From positions 6,453 to 19,048 of the forward strand of contig JAFNGD010000328.1 of the NCBI GenBank assembly GCA_017885365.1: a DNA stretch of 12,596 nt, in the 5' to 3' direction. Origin of the DNA: Nitrospirota bacterium (lineage in GTDB: Bacteria; Nitrospirota; UBA9217). Below the pieces are notes generated by a model. That model was not told where the DNA came from, did not search any database, and worked only from the letters and a program-made list of their open reading frames with translations. The translations under genes were made by a program, and so were the position numbers. Positions 4,646-11,642 of this stretch are shown in pieces; the stretch's first letter is position 1, and every line of letters starts with the position of its first letter.

Positions 4646-7039
4646 ATGAAGCGACAAAGAAGGATATTGTATTGGACCGCCGGCGTCTGTGCCGCGCTGC
4701 TGGCCCTGCTGGTCACTGCCGCAATGCTCCTGCCGCGGCTCGTCAACACGGAACTGGTCAGGTCAAAGATCGAAAGCACCATTTCCCGGGACCTCGGCGG
4801 CACCCTGACCTATGACCGCGTTGCCCTCTCGATCCTGCCCCGTCCGCGCATCGTCCTTCGCAAATTGAAAATCGAGGTCCCCGGGACCTTCTCTGCAGCG
4901 CTGTCCTCACTGGATATCTATCCCGCGCTCCTGCCGCTGATTCACGGGGACCTCCAGATCACCGAGGTGCATCTCGAACGACCCGGGGTGACCGTCCTCC
5001 TGCCGGGAGCACCGGGACCGGTCCGGAAGCAGAAAAGACCGGCCTCGGGTCCGAAGAGCTCACCGGAACAGGTACTCGCCGTCGCAGCGAAGAAGATGCC
5101 CGGCATCATCATCGTCATCGACAAAGGCAGGCTGACGGTAATGCGGGGTGATCAAATGACGCTGACGATGCGGGACCTGAATGGCCGCGTTGCTTTCCTT
5201 CCGGAAGAGAAAGGAATAGGCTCGTCGGGTCCTCCCCTCCAGGAGTCCTTCCGCCTCGGGGGAGATGCAAAATGCACGATCGAAGCTCCCGGCATACCAA
5301 TGGGTTCTGTTATTCTGTCCGTAGAACGGATCGAGGCGCTCCCTGGCACGTTCACGTTCTCCGGTGCCCGCGCCCGTCTCGCCGACCTCTCGGTTTCCCT
5401 GTCCGGCAGGATCGACAACTATCTTACGACCTCTCGGACAGTGAACCTCGACCTGACGGGAACAGCGGGTCCGAACACCGTGCAGTGGCTTCGGGACAGC
5501 GCATCACTCTCTCCCCTGCTGACACCAAGGGCGCCCCTCAACCTCTCGGACACCCATATCCGCTGGGTACCCGGAACGCTCCAGGCAGCAGGACGCGCGA
5601 CGGTCAAAGGTGGTCCGGCGCTCGACTTCGATATCCGGATCTCTCCCGGCGACATCCTTCTGAAGCGCCTTGCCGTTCACGATAAAGAATCACGGGCGAA
5701 CCTTTCCCTGAAAATGAGCGAGCGAGTCGTGGACCTCTCCTTTTCCGGCAATCTCACCCGAAAGACCCTCGACGACCTCTTTGGAAATGAGCTGTTCCCG
5801 TTCGGCTGGATGAAGGGGGACCTCAAGGTGCGCCTACCCCTGGACCATCTTGCCGCCGCCTCCGCGGAAGGAGTATTCGAAACGGAGCAGATGGTCGTTC
5901 CCTGGAAATCGAAGGTCCCCTTTACCATCGACCGCTTGATGCTCAGCGCCCGGGACGGAGACGTGAAGCTGGATCCTGCGGCGATCACGCTGGGCAGTTC
6001 CAAGGGCGTTTTTTCCGGAACAATAACTGCGAGTGATATCGGGGTGGTCCTGGACCTCGACCTGACTTCCCGGGTAATCGAATGGGACGATCTACGGGAG
6101 CTCTTTCTCCCGAAGGAAAAGAGCGAGGGAACGGAGAAGGAACCGGGGGAAGAACGAGACACGCCAAAGAAACGAGCGATACCGATCCGGGGAACGCTCC
6201 GGGTGGATGTCGACGCGCTGCGCGGCAAGCGGTTCACTTTCCAGCCAGTGCGCGGAACGATCTTGCTCGACCAGGACGGTATGCGCTATGACATTCGCGA
6301 AACAGCGGTATGCGGCATCGGCATCGCTGGGACCGGTGTTGTCTCCCGGGGAGCAAGCAACCTGTCACTGAACGTCTCAGCGAAGGAGCAGGAACTAGCC
6401 CCGACGCTCCTGTGCCTCGCCGGATCGGACCTCAAGATAACAGGAAAGTTCGACCTGACCGGACGTATCGCGGGAGCGGGACCGAACAAGGACCTTATGC
6501 GGTCACTGGGAGGGAAGATCGCATTTGCGGCGAAGAACGGCAGCGTGAATAACGACGTTGTTGTGACACCCATCCTGCGGTACAAGCGGATTAACGACCT
6601 TCTGGGTGACAAAGCTGCTGATGCAAAACAGAACGGCATCCCTTACGATACCTTCGGTATCCGGGGGACGGTCAACAGCGGGACGCTGACGGTCACCGAA
6701 GGGGTCATCAAAAGCCCGCTCATGAACCTTGCCGCAAACGGCGATGTCGACCTGGTCAATGATCGGCTCGATATCACGTTCCTCATCGCCCCCTTCAAGA
6801 CCGTCGATGCCGTGGTGAAAAAGATCCCTTTGCTTGGGAATATCCTGGGCGGCACCCTGGTCACGGTCCCCGTCCGCGTCCATGGACCTTTCAAGGAACC
6901 CAAGGTCACGCCCCTCCCGCCGTCTGCCGTCGGTGAAGGCCTGATAGGCATCATGAAGAGGACCCTGGAACTTCCCTTCAACGTCATCGATGACGTCTCA
7001 CCCCGGAAGCGGTCCGCTGCAACGCCGTCGGCGCAGTGA
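4646..7039 (+). CDS. AsmA-family envelope protein
   Basis: The protein has 797 residues. One N-terminal membrane helix (about 8-30, after the basic MKRQRR) anchors a long periplasmic part. Residues about 35-120 show the AsmA N-terminal pattern (LVRSKIESTISRDLGG, then LTYDRVALSILPRPRI, then LEIYP-like and LQITEVHLERP segments). The C-terminal part (about 510-790) has the repeated beta-strand AsmA_2-like region with FDLTGRIAG, PYDTFGIRGTVNSG and a final domain ending near FKEPKVTPLPPS. A charged linker (about 490-510, Lys/Glu-rich) separates the halves. AsmA-family proteins (AsmA, TamB, YhdP) act in phospholipid transport and outer-membrane homeostasis; the exact paralogue is not clear. ATG 4646 has an AAAGGA ribosome binding site that lies partly in the 20-bp palindrome. 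Confidence 0.9.
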   Translation: MKRQRRILYWTAGVCAALLALLVTAAMLLPRLVNTELVRSKIESTISRDLGGTLTYDRVALSILPRPRIVLRKLKIEVPGTFSAALSSLDIYPALLPLIHGDLQITEVHLERPGVTVLLPGAPGPVRKQKRPASGPKSSPEQVLAVAAKKMPGIIIVIDKGRLTVMRGDQMTLTMRDLNGRVAFLPEEKGIGSSGPPLQESFRLGGDAKCTIEAPGIPMGSVILSVERIEALPGTFTFSGARARLADLSVSLSGRIDNYLTTSRTVNLDLTGTAGPNTVQWLRDSASLSPLLTPRAPLNLSDTHIRWVPGTLQAAGRATVKGGPALDFDIRISPGDILLKRLAVHDKESRANLSLKMSERVVDLSFSGNLTRKTLDDLFGNELFPFGWMKGDLKVRLPLDHLAAASAEGVFETEQMVVPWKSKVPFTIDRLMLSARDGDVKLDPAAITLGSSKGVFSGTITASDIGVVLDLDLTSRVIEWDDLRELFLPKEKSEGTEKEPGEERDTPKKRAIPIRGTLRVDVDALRGKRFTFQPVRGTILLDQDGMRYDIRETAVCGIGIAGTGVVSRGASNLSLNVSAKEQELAPTLLCLAGSDLKITGKFDLTGRIAGAGPNKDLMRSLGGKIAFAAKNGSVNNDVVVTPILRYKRINDLLGDKAADAKQNGIPYDTFGIRGTVNSGTLTVTEGVIKSPLMNLAANGDVDLVNDRLDITFLIAPFKTVDAVVKKIPLLGNILGGTLVTVPVRVHGPFKEPKVTPLPPSAVGEGLIGIMKRTLELPFNVIDDVSPRKRSAATPSAQ

Positions 7040-7105
7040 TCCGCCCTCTCTGCCCTGCCTCTGTTCGATCACAGGCCTTCCGTCCTGCATCCAGCCGCGA
7101 CCCGC

Positions 7106-7134
7106 TTGATTCATGACGGTTTTTCGACTATCAT
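7106..7134 (+). promoter_or_regulatory. Sigma70-type promoter of the small gene at 7166
   Basis: TTGATT (7106-7111), a 17-nt spacer and TATCAT (7129-7134) place the start of transcription near 7141. This leaves a 25-nt leader with an AAAGGAG ribosome binding site. The -10 context ACTATCATGG is identical to that of the promoter at 4286. Confidence 0.6.
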
Positions 7135-7165
7135 GGTACAAAATCACTCCTGAAAGGAGCTTCTC

Positions 7166-7426
7166 ATGGACACGGATCTCCGCCACGCAACGTTCTATTT
7201 TCTCGACAACTCGAACATGAAGCTCGTCTGGCCGCGGCAGGGCAGCAAGGACCCGCAGGTCTTCGCCAGCCAAGTGAAGAAAAGCCTCGAATCGGACAAG
7301 TTCATGGCCGAGGTCGAGGGCCAGCTCGTGATCATCCCCATGCGGAACGTGAAATACGTGGTCATCAGTCCGGCCCCTCAGGCACTGCCGCAGGGCATTA
7401 TCCGCAAAGCCCGCATCGTCACGTAG
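7166..7426 (+). CDS. Small conserved-looking cytosolic protein, unknown function
   Basis: The protein has 86 residues. ATG 7166 follows AAAGGAG at good spacing, and a promoter lies just upstream. It has no signal peptide or membrane helix. The composition is that of a folded alpha/beta protein: an initial strand ATFYFLD, NMKLVWPRQ (18-26), a helix FASQVKKSLESDKFM, a strand EGQLVIIPM and a last strand KYVVISP, followed by LPQGIIRKARIV. I do not recognise a named family or catalytic motif. It is monocistronic, facing the convergent clsC gene. The 121-nt gap to clsC (7427-7547) holds only a weak 5-bp inverted repeat, CAGGG with CCCTG, and no clear terminator. Confidence 0.8.
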   Translation: MDTDLRHATFYFLDNSNMKLVWPRQGSKDPQVFASQVKKSLESDKFMAEVEGQLVIIPMRNVKYVVISPAPQALPQGIIRKARIVT

Positions 7427-7547
7427 GGAGGCTCTCGGAGTTAGACGCGGCAGCTTTCCTCCGGCAGGGTTGTACCCCTGTCCGCAGGCGCGGCTCAACG
7501 TATCGCTGCTCCTGCCGAGGCAACAGGCGAAGCGGCTGCCGTCGCCG

Positions 7548-9125
7548 TCACAACAGGGACTCGGGCGCGAAGAACGACAGGAACCATGTGGAGAACCTTC
7601 GCCAGAACCCTACTTCCGGGTCCCGGGTAAAGCGGACCTCTTTGCCGTTCTCTTCGCTTATCCAGAGAAGGTCCCCGTCCGACGGTTCCAGTTCCAAGCG
7701 ATAGGTGTACGCGGGCCGGATGAGCTCATCGAACTGCCGCGCAAGCATTTCCGCCAGTTCGCGGCTCTCGACGATGAAGCCCAGCTCCGTGTTCAGGTTC
7801 ATGGACCGCGGGTCCAGGTTGAGCGATCCCACGAACACCTGTTCCCGGTCGACGATGAAGGCCTTGGCGTGGAGGCTGGCTCCGGAGGACCCAAAGCGAT
7901 CCCGGTCCTGTTTCGGCGCCGCGGCAAACGAAGGCTTCAGCTCATAGAGCTCCACGCCCAGTTTCAGAAGATCCTTGCGGTACTTGGCATATCCGCTGTG
8001 GACAAGAGCGACGTCGTTGCCGGCAAAGGAATTGGTCACGATCCTGATGCGAACGCCCTTCTCCCGCAGCTGCTTGAACGATGCCACCCCTCGCTCGCCG
8101 GGAATGAAGTAGGGTGACGAGATAAGGAAATCCGACCGCGGCTCGGTGACAGCAGACTTGAGCTGCGGGCCCAGCTTCAGGTCATCGGCCGGCCGTCCTT
8201 CGCTTCCGGCCTTCTCGGGCTTGTCGTACACGATCCGTGCCGGAGCCCAGACGAGCGGCAGATCGTGTTCATACAGTCGCTTCAGGAGGTCCGAGTTGCG
8301 CACCCGCTTCGCATAGTCCGAGTCCCGGGCGGCCAGCCGGTGCGCGGCCAGCATTTCCCTCCCCTTCTCTAGGGCGGCAGGATCGGGATTAGCCGCATGC
8401 AGCACCTCGATGGGATAGGCCCATTCGCTGTTCCAAAACTCGTCAAAGCTCCGGGACAGGTCCTGCACGACGGGCCCCGCTGCCAGGAGGTCCATATCGG
8501 CGAAGTTCACGCCTTCCCGGGCGCCGAAGTATTCGTCACCGATGTTCCTGCCGCCAACGACGCCCGCCTGATTGTCAGCTACGAACATCTTGTTGTGCAT
8601 GCGGTGATTGATCCGGTCAAAATCCGCCGCGGCGCTGAACATCCATGATGCCGACGATCTGCCGGCGGCGGGGTTGAAGACGCGCACCTGGATACGTGGA
8701 TGGGACGCAAGTACGGCAATGCCGGCGTCTTTGCCTTTGGCGGTAGTATCATCGATGAGGAGGCGGACCCGCACACCCCTGTCCGCCGCCCTGACGAGGC
8801 TGTCAAGGATCAGCTTGCCCGTCAGATCGACGTGGAAGATGTAATACTGGAGATCCAGCGTACGCTCTGCAGCTTCCGCAAGCGCCATGCGCGCGACAAA
8901 GGCGTCCATGCCGTTCCCCAGCACATGGAAGCCTGACATTCCGGGATGCTGCACCGCAGCCGGTGCAATCGCCCGGCCGAGCTTCGTTTCCTGCGGCCGG
9001 TCCCATGCCCGCGAGGGCTCACGAGGAAAGTCCCGGGGAAGGGATGCGCATGCCGCGCATGCGAGCAGCAGGGCCGCGGCGGTCAAGCAGGTCAAGGAAG
9101 AATGAAGGAAAACGCGGGGCTTCAT
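7548..9125 (-). CDS. clsC: ClsC-type cardiolipin synthase / phospholipase D-family lipoprotein
   Basis: The protein has 525 residues with two HKD motifs: H177-K179-D184 (HNKMFVAD, then GGRNIGDEYF) and H419-K421-D426 (HAKAFIVD, then GSLNLDPRS). Overall similarity to E. coli ClsC (YmdC) is strong, as recalled: LDLQYYIFHVDLTGKLI (90-106), NSFAGNDVALVHSGYAKYRK (365-384) and VELYELKP (391-398). ClsC makes cardiolipin using phosphatidylethanolamine and phosphatidylglycerol. The N-terminus (MKPRVF, hydrophobic stretch, LLAC with Cys23) is a lipoprotein signal, with another possible Cys at 26, so the enzyme probably acts on the periplasmic side. I chose ATG 9125 because it begins the signal peptide; the frame is open to 9254, but that part is polar and overlaps the small lipoprotein gene. 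No strong ribosome binding site is seen. It is the last gene of a minus-strand cluster. Confidence 0.9.
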   Translation of the reverse strand: MKPRVFLHSSLTCLTAAALLLACAACASLPRDFPREPSRAWDRPQETKLGRAIAPAAVQHPGMSGFHVLGNGMDAFVARMALAEAAERTLDLQYYIFHVDLTGKLILDSLVRAADRGVRVRLLIDDTTAKGKDAGIAVLASHPRIQVRVFNPAAGRSSASWMFSAAADFDRINHRMHNKMFVADNQAGVVGGRNIGDEYFGAREGVNFADMDLLAAGPVVQDLSRSFDEFWNSEWAYPIEVLHAANPDPAALEKGREMLAAHRLAARDSDYAKRVRNSDLLKRLYEHDLPLVWAPARIVYDKPEKAGSEGRPADDLKLGPQLKSAVTEPRSDFLISSPYFIPGERGVASFKQLREKGVRIRIVTNSFAGNDVALVHSGYAKYRKDLLKLGVELYELKPSFAAAPKQDRDRFGSSGASLHAKAFIVDREQVFVGSLNLDPRSMNLNTELGFIVESRELAEMLARQFDELIRPAYTYRLELEPSDGDLLWISEENGKEVRFTRDPEVGFWRRFSTWFLSFFAPESLL

Positions 9126-9210
9126 CTGAACGTATCCCGTTCGGCCGTTCGCGTCAGGGGCGTCTGGTTGGTTGGAGCGATCGAAAGGTCTCATGCGCCG
9201 AGGTGCTGCA

Positions 9211-9465
9211 TTACCGAGTTTTTTCCGGGGTGACGTCTTGAGCAGCAGCGGCAATCACCTGATCGATGCGCCGCTGCTGCTCTTCCGGTGTGGTCTTCTC
9301 CGTCAGCGTGGTGTAATCAACGGTGAGCGGTGCGCAGCCAAGCGAAAGAAGGAACGCAGCCAGCCCGAACACGCAGAACGCCGGTTTCTCATGGCCGCCC
9401 TGACAGAACCGCTCGCCGCAGAGGACAGCAAAAAAAGAACACTGTCCGATGCTACCGATGATCAT
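9211..9465 (-). CDS. Small putative lipoprotein with doubtful start
   Basis: The frame is 84 residues from ATG 9465 to TAA 9211. The convincing part is the C-terminal half: a hydrophobic stretch VFGLAAFLLSLGC (a lipobox, SLGC), then APLTVDYTTL and a short Glu/Gln/Arg-rich helix EEQQRRIDQVIAAAA. The N-terminal 30 residues do not look like a signal peptide. A better basic start, ATG 9392 (MRNRRSA) with AGGG upstream, lies in the next frame. An in-frame GTG at 9372 would give a signal peptide without basic residues. So there may be an indel or sequencing error near 9370-9390. It lies between two lipoprotein genes on the same strand, 42 nt after one and 85 nt before clsC. The family is unknown. 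Confidence 0.5.
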   Translation of the reverse strand: MIIGSIGQCSFFAVLCGERFCQGGHEKPAFCVFGLAAFLLSLGCAPLTVDYTTLTEKTTPEEQQRRIDQVIAAAAQDVTPEKTR

Positions 9466-9507
9466 GCCGGTACGCCGGGGATACCGTCGATCAGGCCGGC
9501 CCCTCGC

Positions 9508-10161
9508 CTATGGTATCACCTTGTCCCTGCGAATTGCATCCATCATCATGGCCACGTAGTCCTTGATCATCTTCTGGTCCTTGTCCCCGATCCGTGTTAC
9601 GCCCGCTGCCGACCAGATCAGCTTCTCGGAGGCAACATCGAACAAGCTCGTCTCCGTCATGACGTAGAAGTCTTCTACCGTATAGCTCGGCGTGTACGTA
9701 GCCGTGTACCCGGCATTGTAATAACCCGGATAGGAATGGTAGTAGGGCGCCGGCTGATACATCGGCTGATACATCGGAGGATACATGGGCTGATAGGTTG
9801 CTGTGCCGGGCACCTGGACCAGTTCCTTCTTCGTCCCAGTAACCTGCGTGAGCAGCAGCGTGTCGAATCCCAGTGACTTGATCTTCTCCTCCAGGACCTC
9901 TTTTTTCACCAGCTCCTCTCCAGGGAAGACTTCATACCCGGGGACCGCATTGACCCCCCGGTACTTGAAATGAGCGACGAACTCGTCCTCGAAGACGCGG
10001 CGGTGCATCTGGTTCTTCAGGACCGCGTAGACCAATATCTTCTTCGGGCTTCCCTGGTAGGCAGGGTTCTTCCAGACCGAGGTCACTTCCGAGGCCATGC
10101 AACCGGCGAACAGGGTTACCGCTGCAAGCAGGAGCAACAGATATCCAGCCATTCTCTTCAT
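9508..10161 (-). CDS. Tyr/Pro-rich repeat-containing lipoprotein
   Basis: The protein has 217 residues. ATG 10161 follows a strong AAGGAGG ribosome binding site. The lipoprotein signal is clear (MKRMAGYLLLLLAAV then LFAGC, Cys21). The mature N-terminal domain begins SEVTSVWKNPAYQG and has KKILVYAVLKN, then RRVFEDEFVAHFKYRGVNAVPGYEVFP, a pattern like small DUF4136- or CsgG-like lipoproteins that share the VWK(N/D)P start. A Tyr/Pro-rich insertion (about 122-160), partly built of YQPM repeats, interrupts it before the last strands (FYVMTETSLFDVASEKLIWSA) and a helical tail. The function is unknown; attachment to the outer membrane is likely. It heads a three-gene minus-strand cluster with the small lipoprotein and clsC. 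A weak promoter-like TTGTAT with TATATC 19 nt further lies upstream. Confidence 0.88.
   Translation of the reverse strand: MKRMAGYLLLLLAAVTLFAGCMASEVTSVWKNPAYQGSPKKILVYAVLKNQMHRRVFEDEFVAHFKYRGVNAVPGYEVFPGEELVKKEVLEEKIKSLGFDTLLLTQVTGTKKELVQVPGTATYQPMYPPMYQPMYQPAPYYHSYPGYYNAGYTATYTPSYTVEDFYVMTETSLFDVASEKLIWSAAGVTRIGDKDQKMIKDYVAMMMDAIRRDKVIP
9752..9796 (-). repeat. 12-nt tandem repeat encoding YQPM units
   Basis: Plus-strand units GGCTGATACATC at 9752-9763 and 9764-9775 are identical. 9776-9787 is a variant (GGAGGATACATG) and 9788-9796 a partial unit. Read on the minus strand they encode YQPM, YPPM, YQPM and YQP in the insertion of the lipoprotein. The array is in frame, so copy changes would lengthen or shorten the protein by four residues. 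Confidence 0.85.
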
Positions 10162-10437
10162 ATTACGTTCCTCCTTAGTTCGTTCCGATATAGCTCATGA
10201 TGGCCAAGCATATACAACCTGTTCTGCGCATGTATCCCCTTCCTTCTTCAATCAGCCATCCTGCTGCGTCGCTGGTTATACCGCAAACGTGAACGAGACA
10301 GCCACCGCCTGCGGATATGCGACCACAAGCACGTGAAGCCCCTTCAGCAGGAGCTGGAGGCTCCATAATTAAGGACACAACGCGACATCCTCTCAGCAGT
10401 CCGCCTCACGCCCCGCTGAAGCGGAACAATCGCCCGG

Positions 10438-11346
10438 TCAGAACCAGGCTACCTGCCATACTGCCCCGATCGTATCGGTTTTGGAGCCGATCCGGACCGT
10501 GACCCCGCGGGTCATGGTCAGCTTGAAGGACTGGGCTTGGCTGATAGGGACCGATAGCGTCAGCCCGGTGCGGGAATTGTCCTGCTGGTCGTTCTGGGGC
10601 ACGCCGTTGACCGTGGTCTCGCCTCCGGTGTAGTAGGTGTAGTCCGCGGACACCCAGAGACGCGGGCCCGCTTCGTAGACGACGTGTGCCTGGTACGACG
10701 CGAGCGGGTCCTGTCGTCTGACCTTGCCGCCGAAATAATTATCGTTGGCCTCGAACAGCCAGACTCCCGCGTACACCTCGAAGATCCATTTGCCGACCGG
10801 CTGGGAAAGCCCCAGTTCGGGCTTGCATGCCCAACGGTTCGTGCCGAGATTGATCAGCTTCACAGGGTCATACTGGCCGTAAGGGGCGTTGATGACAATG
10901 CTCGCGCCCAGGGTGGTCTCCGGTTTGTGCTGACGGAACTCCTGAGGTGTCAGCGCCGGCCCGCCGAGCAGGTTTATGGAGAACCTCACCAGCGGGTCGA
11001 GCACACCTGTACGGTCGACGCTGCGGCCCACGGTGAACACGTCCCCCGTCACCTCGGCGTCAGCGACCGGCGTTGCCACCGTAACACTCGCCTGGCGCCC
11101 GAGGAGGCCGAACGTCCGGCCGTAATAGGGTATGGCCGTATATACTCGGGCGTGAATGTTCTGGACCGGCGACGCGGGGTCGGTCACTTCCCCGCCTGTC
11201 GAATAGAATGCCGCCAGGCCGAAAATGTTCAGGCCGACCGGCGCGGGAGAGTAGGCACGGGGTTCGAGCTGCTGCGCCTCCGCCGTCCCAAGACCACCGA
11301 GGAGCAGCATGAGAACGGCACCTGCCATCGATATACTTCGTTTCAT
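10438..11346 (-). CDS. Outer-membrane beta-barrel protein, MetA-pathway/transporter type (PF13557-like)
   Basis: The protein has 302 residues. The signal peptide is residues 1-24 (MKRSISM, hydrophobic core, TAEA before QQ). The mature protein starts LEPRAYSPAPVGLNIFG, a hallmark of the family annotated as phenol-degradation MetA-pathway or putative transporter proteins. It continues with alternating beta-strands, including GTNRWACKPELGLSQPVGKW, VYAGVWLFEANDNYFGG, WVSADYTYYTGG and the C-terminal TIGAVWQVAWF, which ends in the aromatic residue usual for barrel insertion. The physiological substrate is unknown, and the phenol-pathway label is historical. ATG 11346 follows AAGGGG. The 276-nt gap downstream (10162-10437) shows only short inverted repeats, such as GGAGC/GCTCC near 10352-10366, and no clear terminator. 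Linkage to the 10161 lipoprotein gene is uncertain. Confidence 0.88.
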   Translation of the reverse strand: MKRSISMAGAVLMLLLGGLGTAEAQQLEPRAYSPAPVGLNIFGLAAFYSTGGEVTDPASPVQNIHARVYTAIPYYGRTFGLLGRQASVTVATPVADAEVTGDVFTVGRSVDRTGVLDPLVRFSINLLGGPALTPQEFRQHKPETTLGASIVINAPYGQYDPVKLINLGTNRWACKPELGLSQPVGKWIFEVYAGVWLFEANDNYFGGKVRRQDPLASYQAHVVYEAGPRLWVSADYTYYTGGETTVNGVPQNDQQDNSRTGLTLSVPISQAQSFKLTMTRGVTVRIGSKTDTIGAVWQVAWF

Positions 11347-11420
11347 CTATGCCCCTTGACCTATTCCTGGAACGAGACAGCGTTTGATGCTACCATAGTA
11401 TAGTACTGCAAAATCTTTTA

Positions 11421-11448
11421 CCACAGAGTACACAGAGAGCACAGAGAA
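11421..11448. repeat. Three CACAGAG units at 9-nt spacing
   Basis: CACAGAG occurs at 11422-11428, 11431-11437 and 11440-11446, preceded by TTTTAC. I recall strings of ACCACAGAG and ACACAGAG as a common intergenic motif in environmental bacterial genomes, often facing a GCAAAG-type partner. The partner may be the degenerate segment at 11561-11592. Confidence 0.65.
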
Positions 11449-11560
11449 CTTGTTGACTTACGATACAATAAGCACGTTCTCTGCCCCGCACCCCGATACT
11501 CGAGCTATTAGAGCTTTTTTTGCCTCACAGAAGCACACACGGCCCAAAAGAGATTTTGTC

Positions 11561-11592
11561 GCTCTTGCGTTTTTTGCGCCTTTTTTGCGGCC
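11561..11592. repeat. Degenerate TTTTTTGCG repeats in the intergenic region
   Basis: The segment contains CTTGCG, then TTTTTTGCGCC, then TTTTTTGCGGCC, at about 11-nt spacing. Together with the CACAGAG array it makes up most of the recognisable structure in the 296-nt gap between nhaA and the barrel protein (11347-11642). Between them only a weak AGCT/AGCT hairpin followed by seven T is visible (about 11504-11520, plus strand). Confidence 0.5.
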
Positions 11593-11642
11593 CTGTTTAA
11601 TTTATCCCTGAGTTCGTCGAGGTCTCGCGGTCTTATCAGCCG

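Noticed and set aside
9126..9254. Extended start of clsC
   Set aside because: The extra 43 residues are polar, overlap the upstream lipoprotein gene and would bury the lipoprotein signal peptide.
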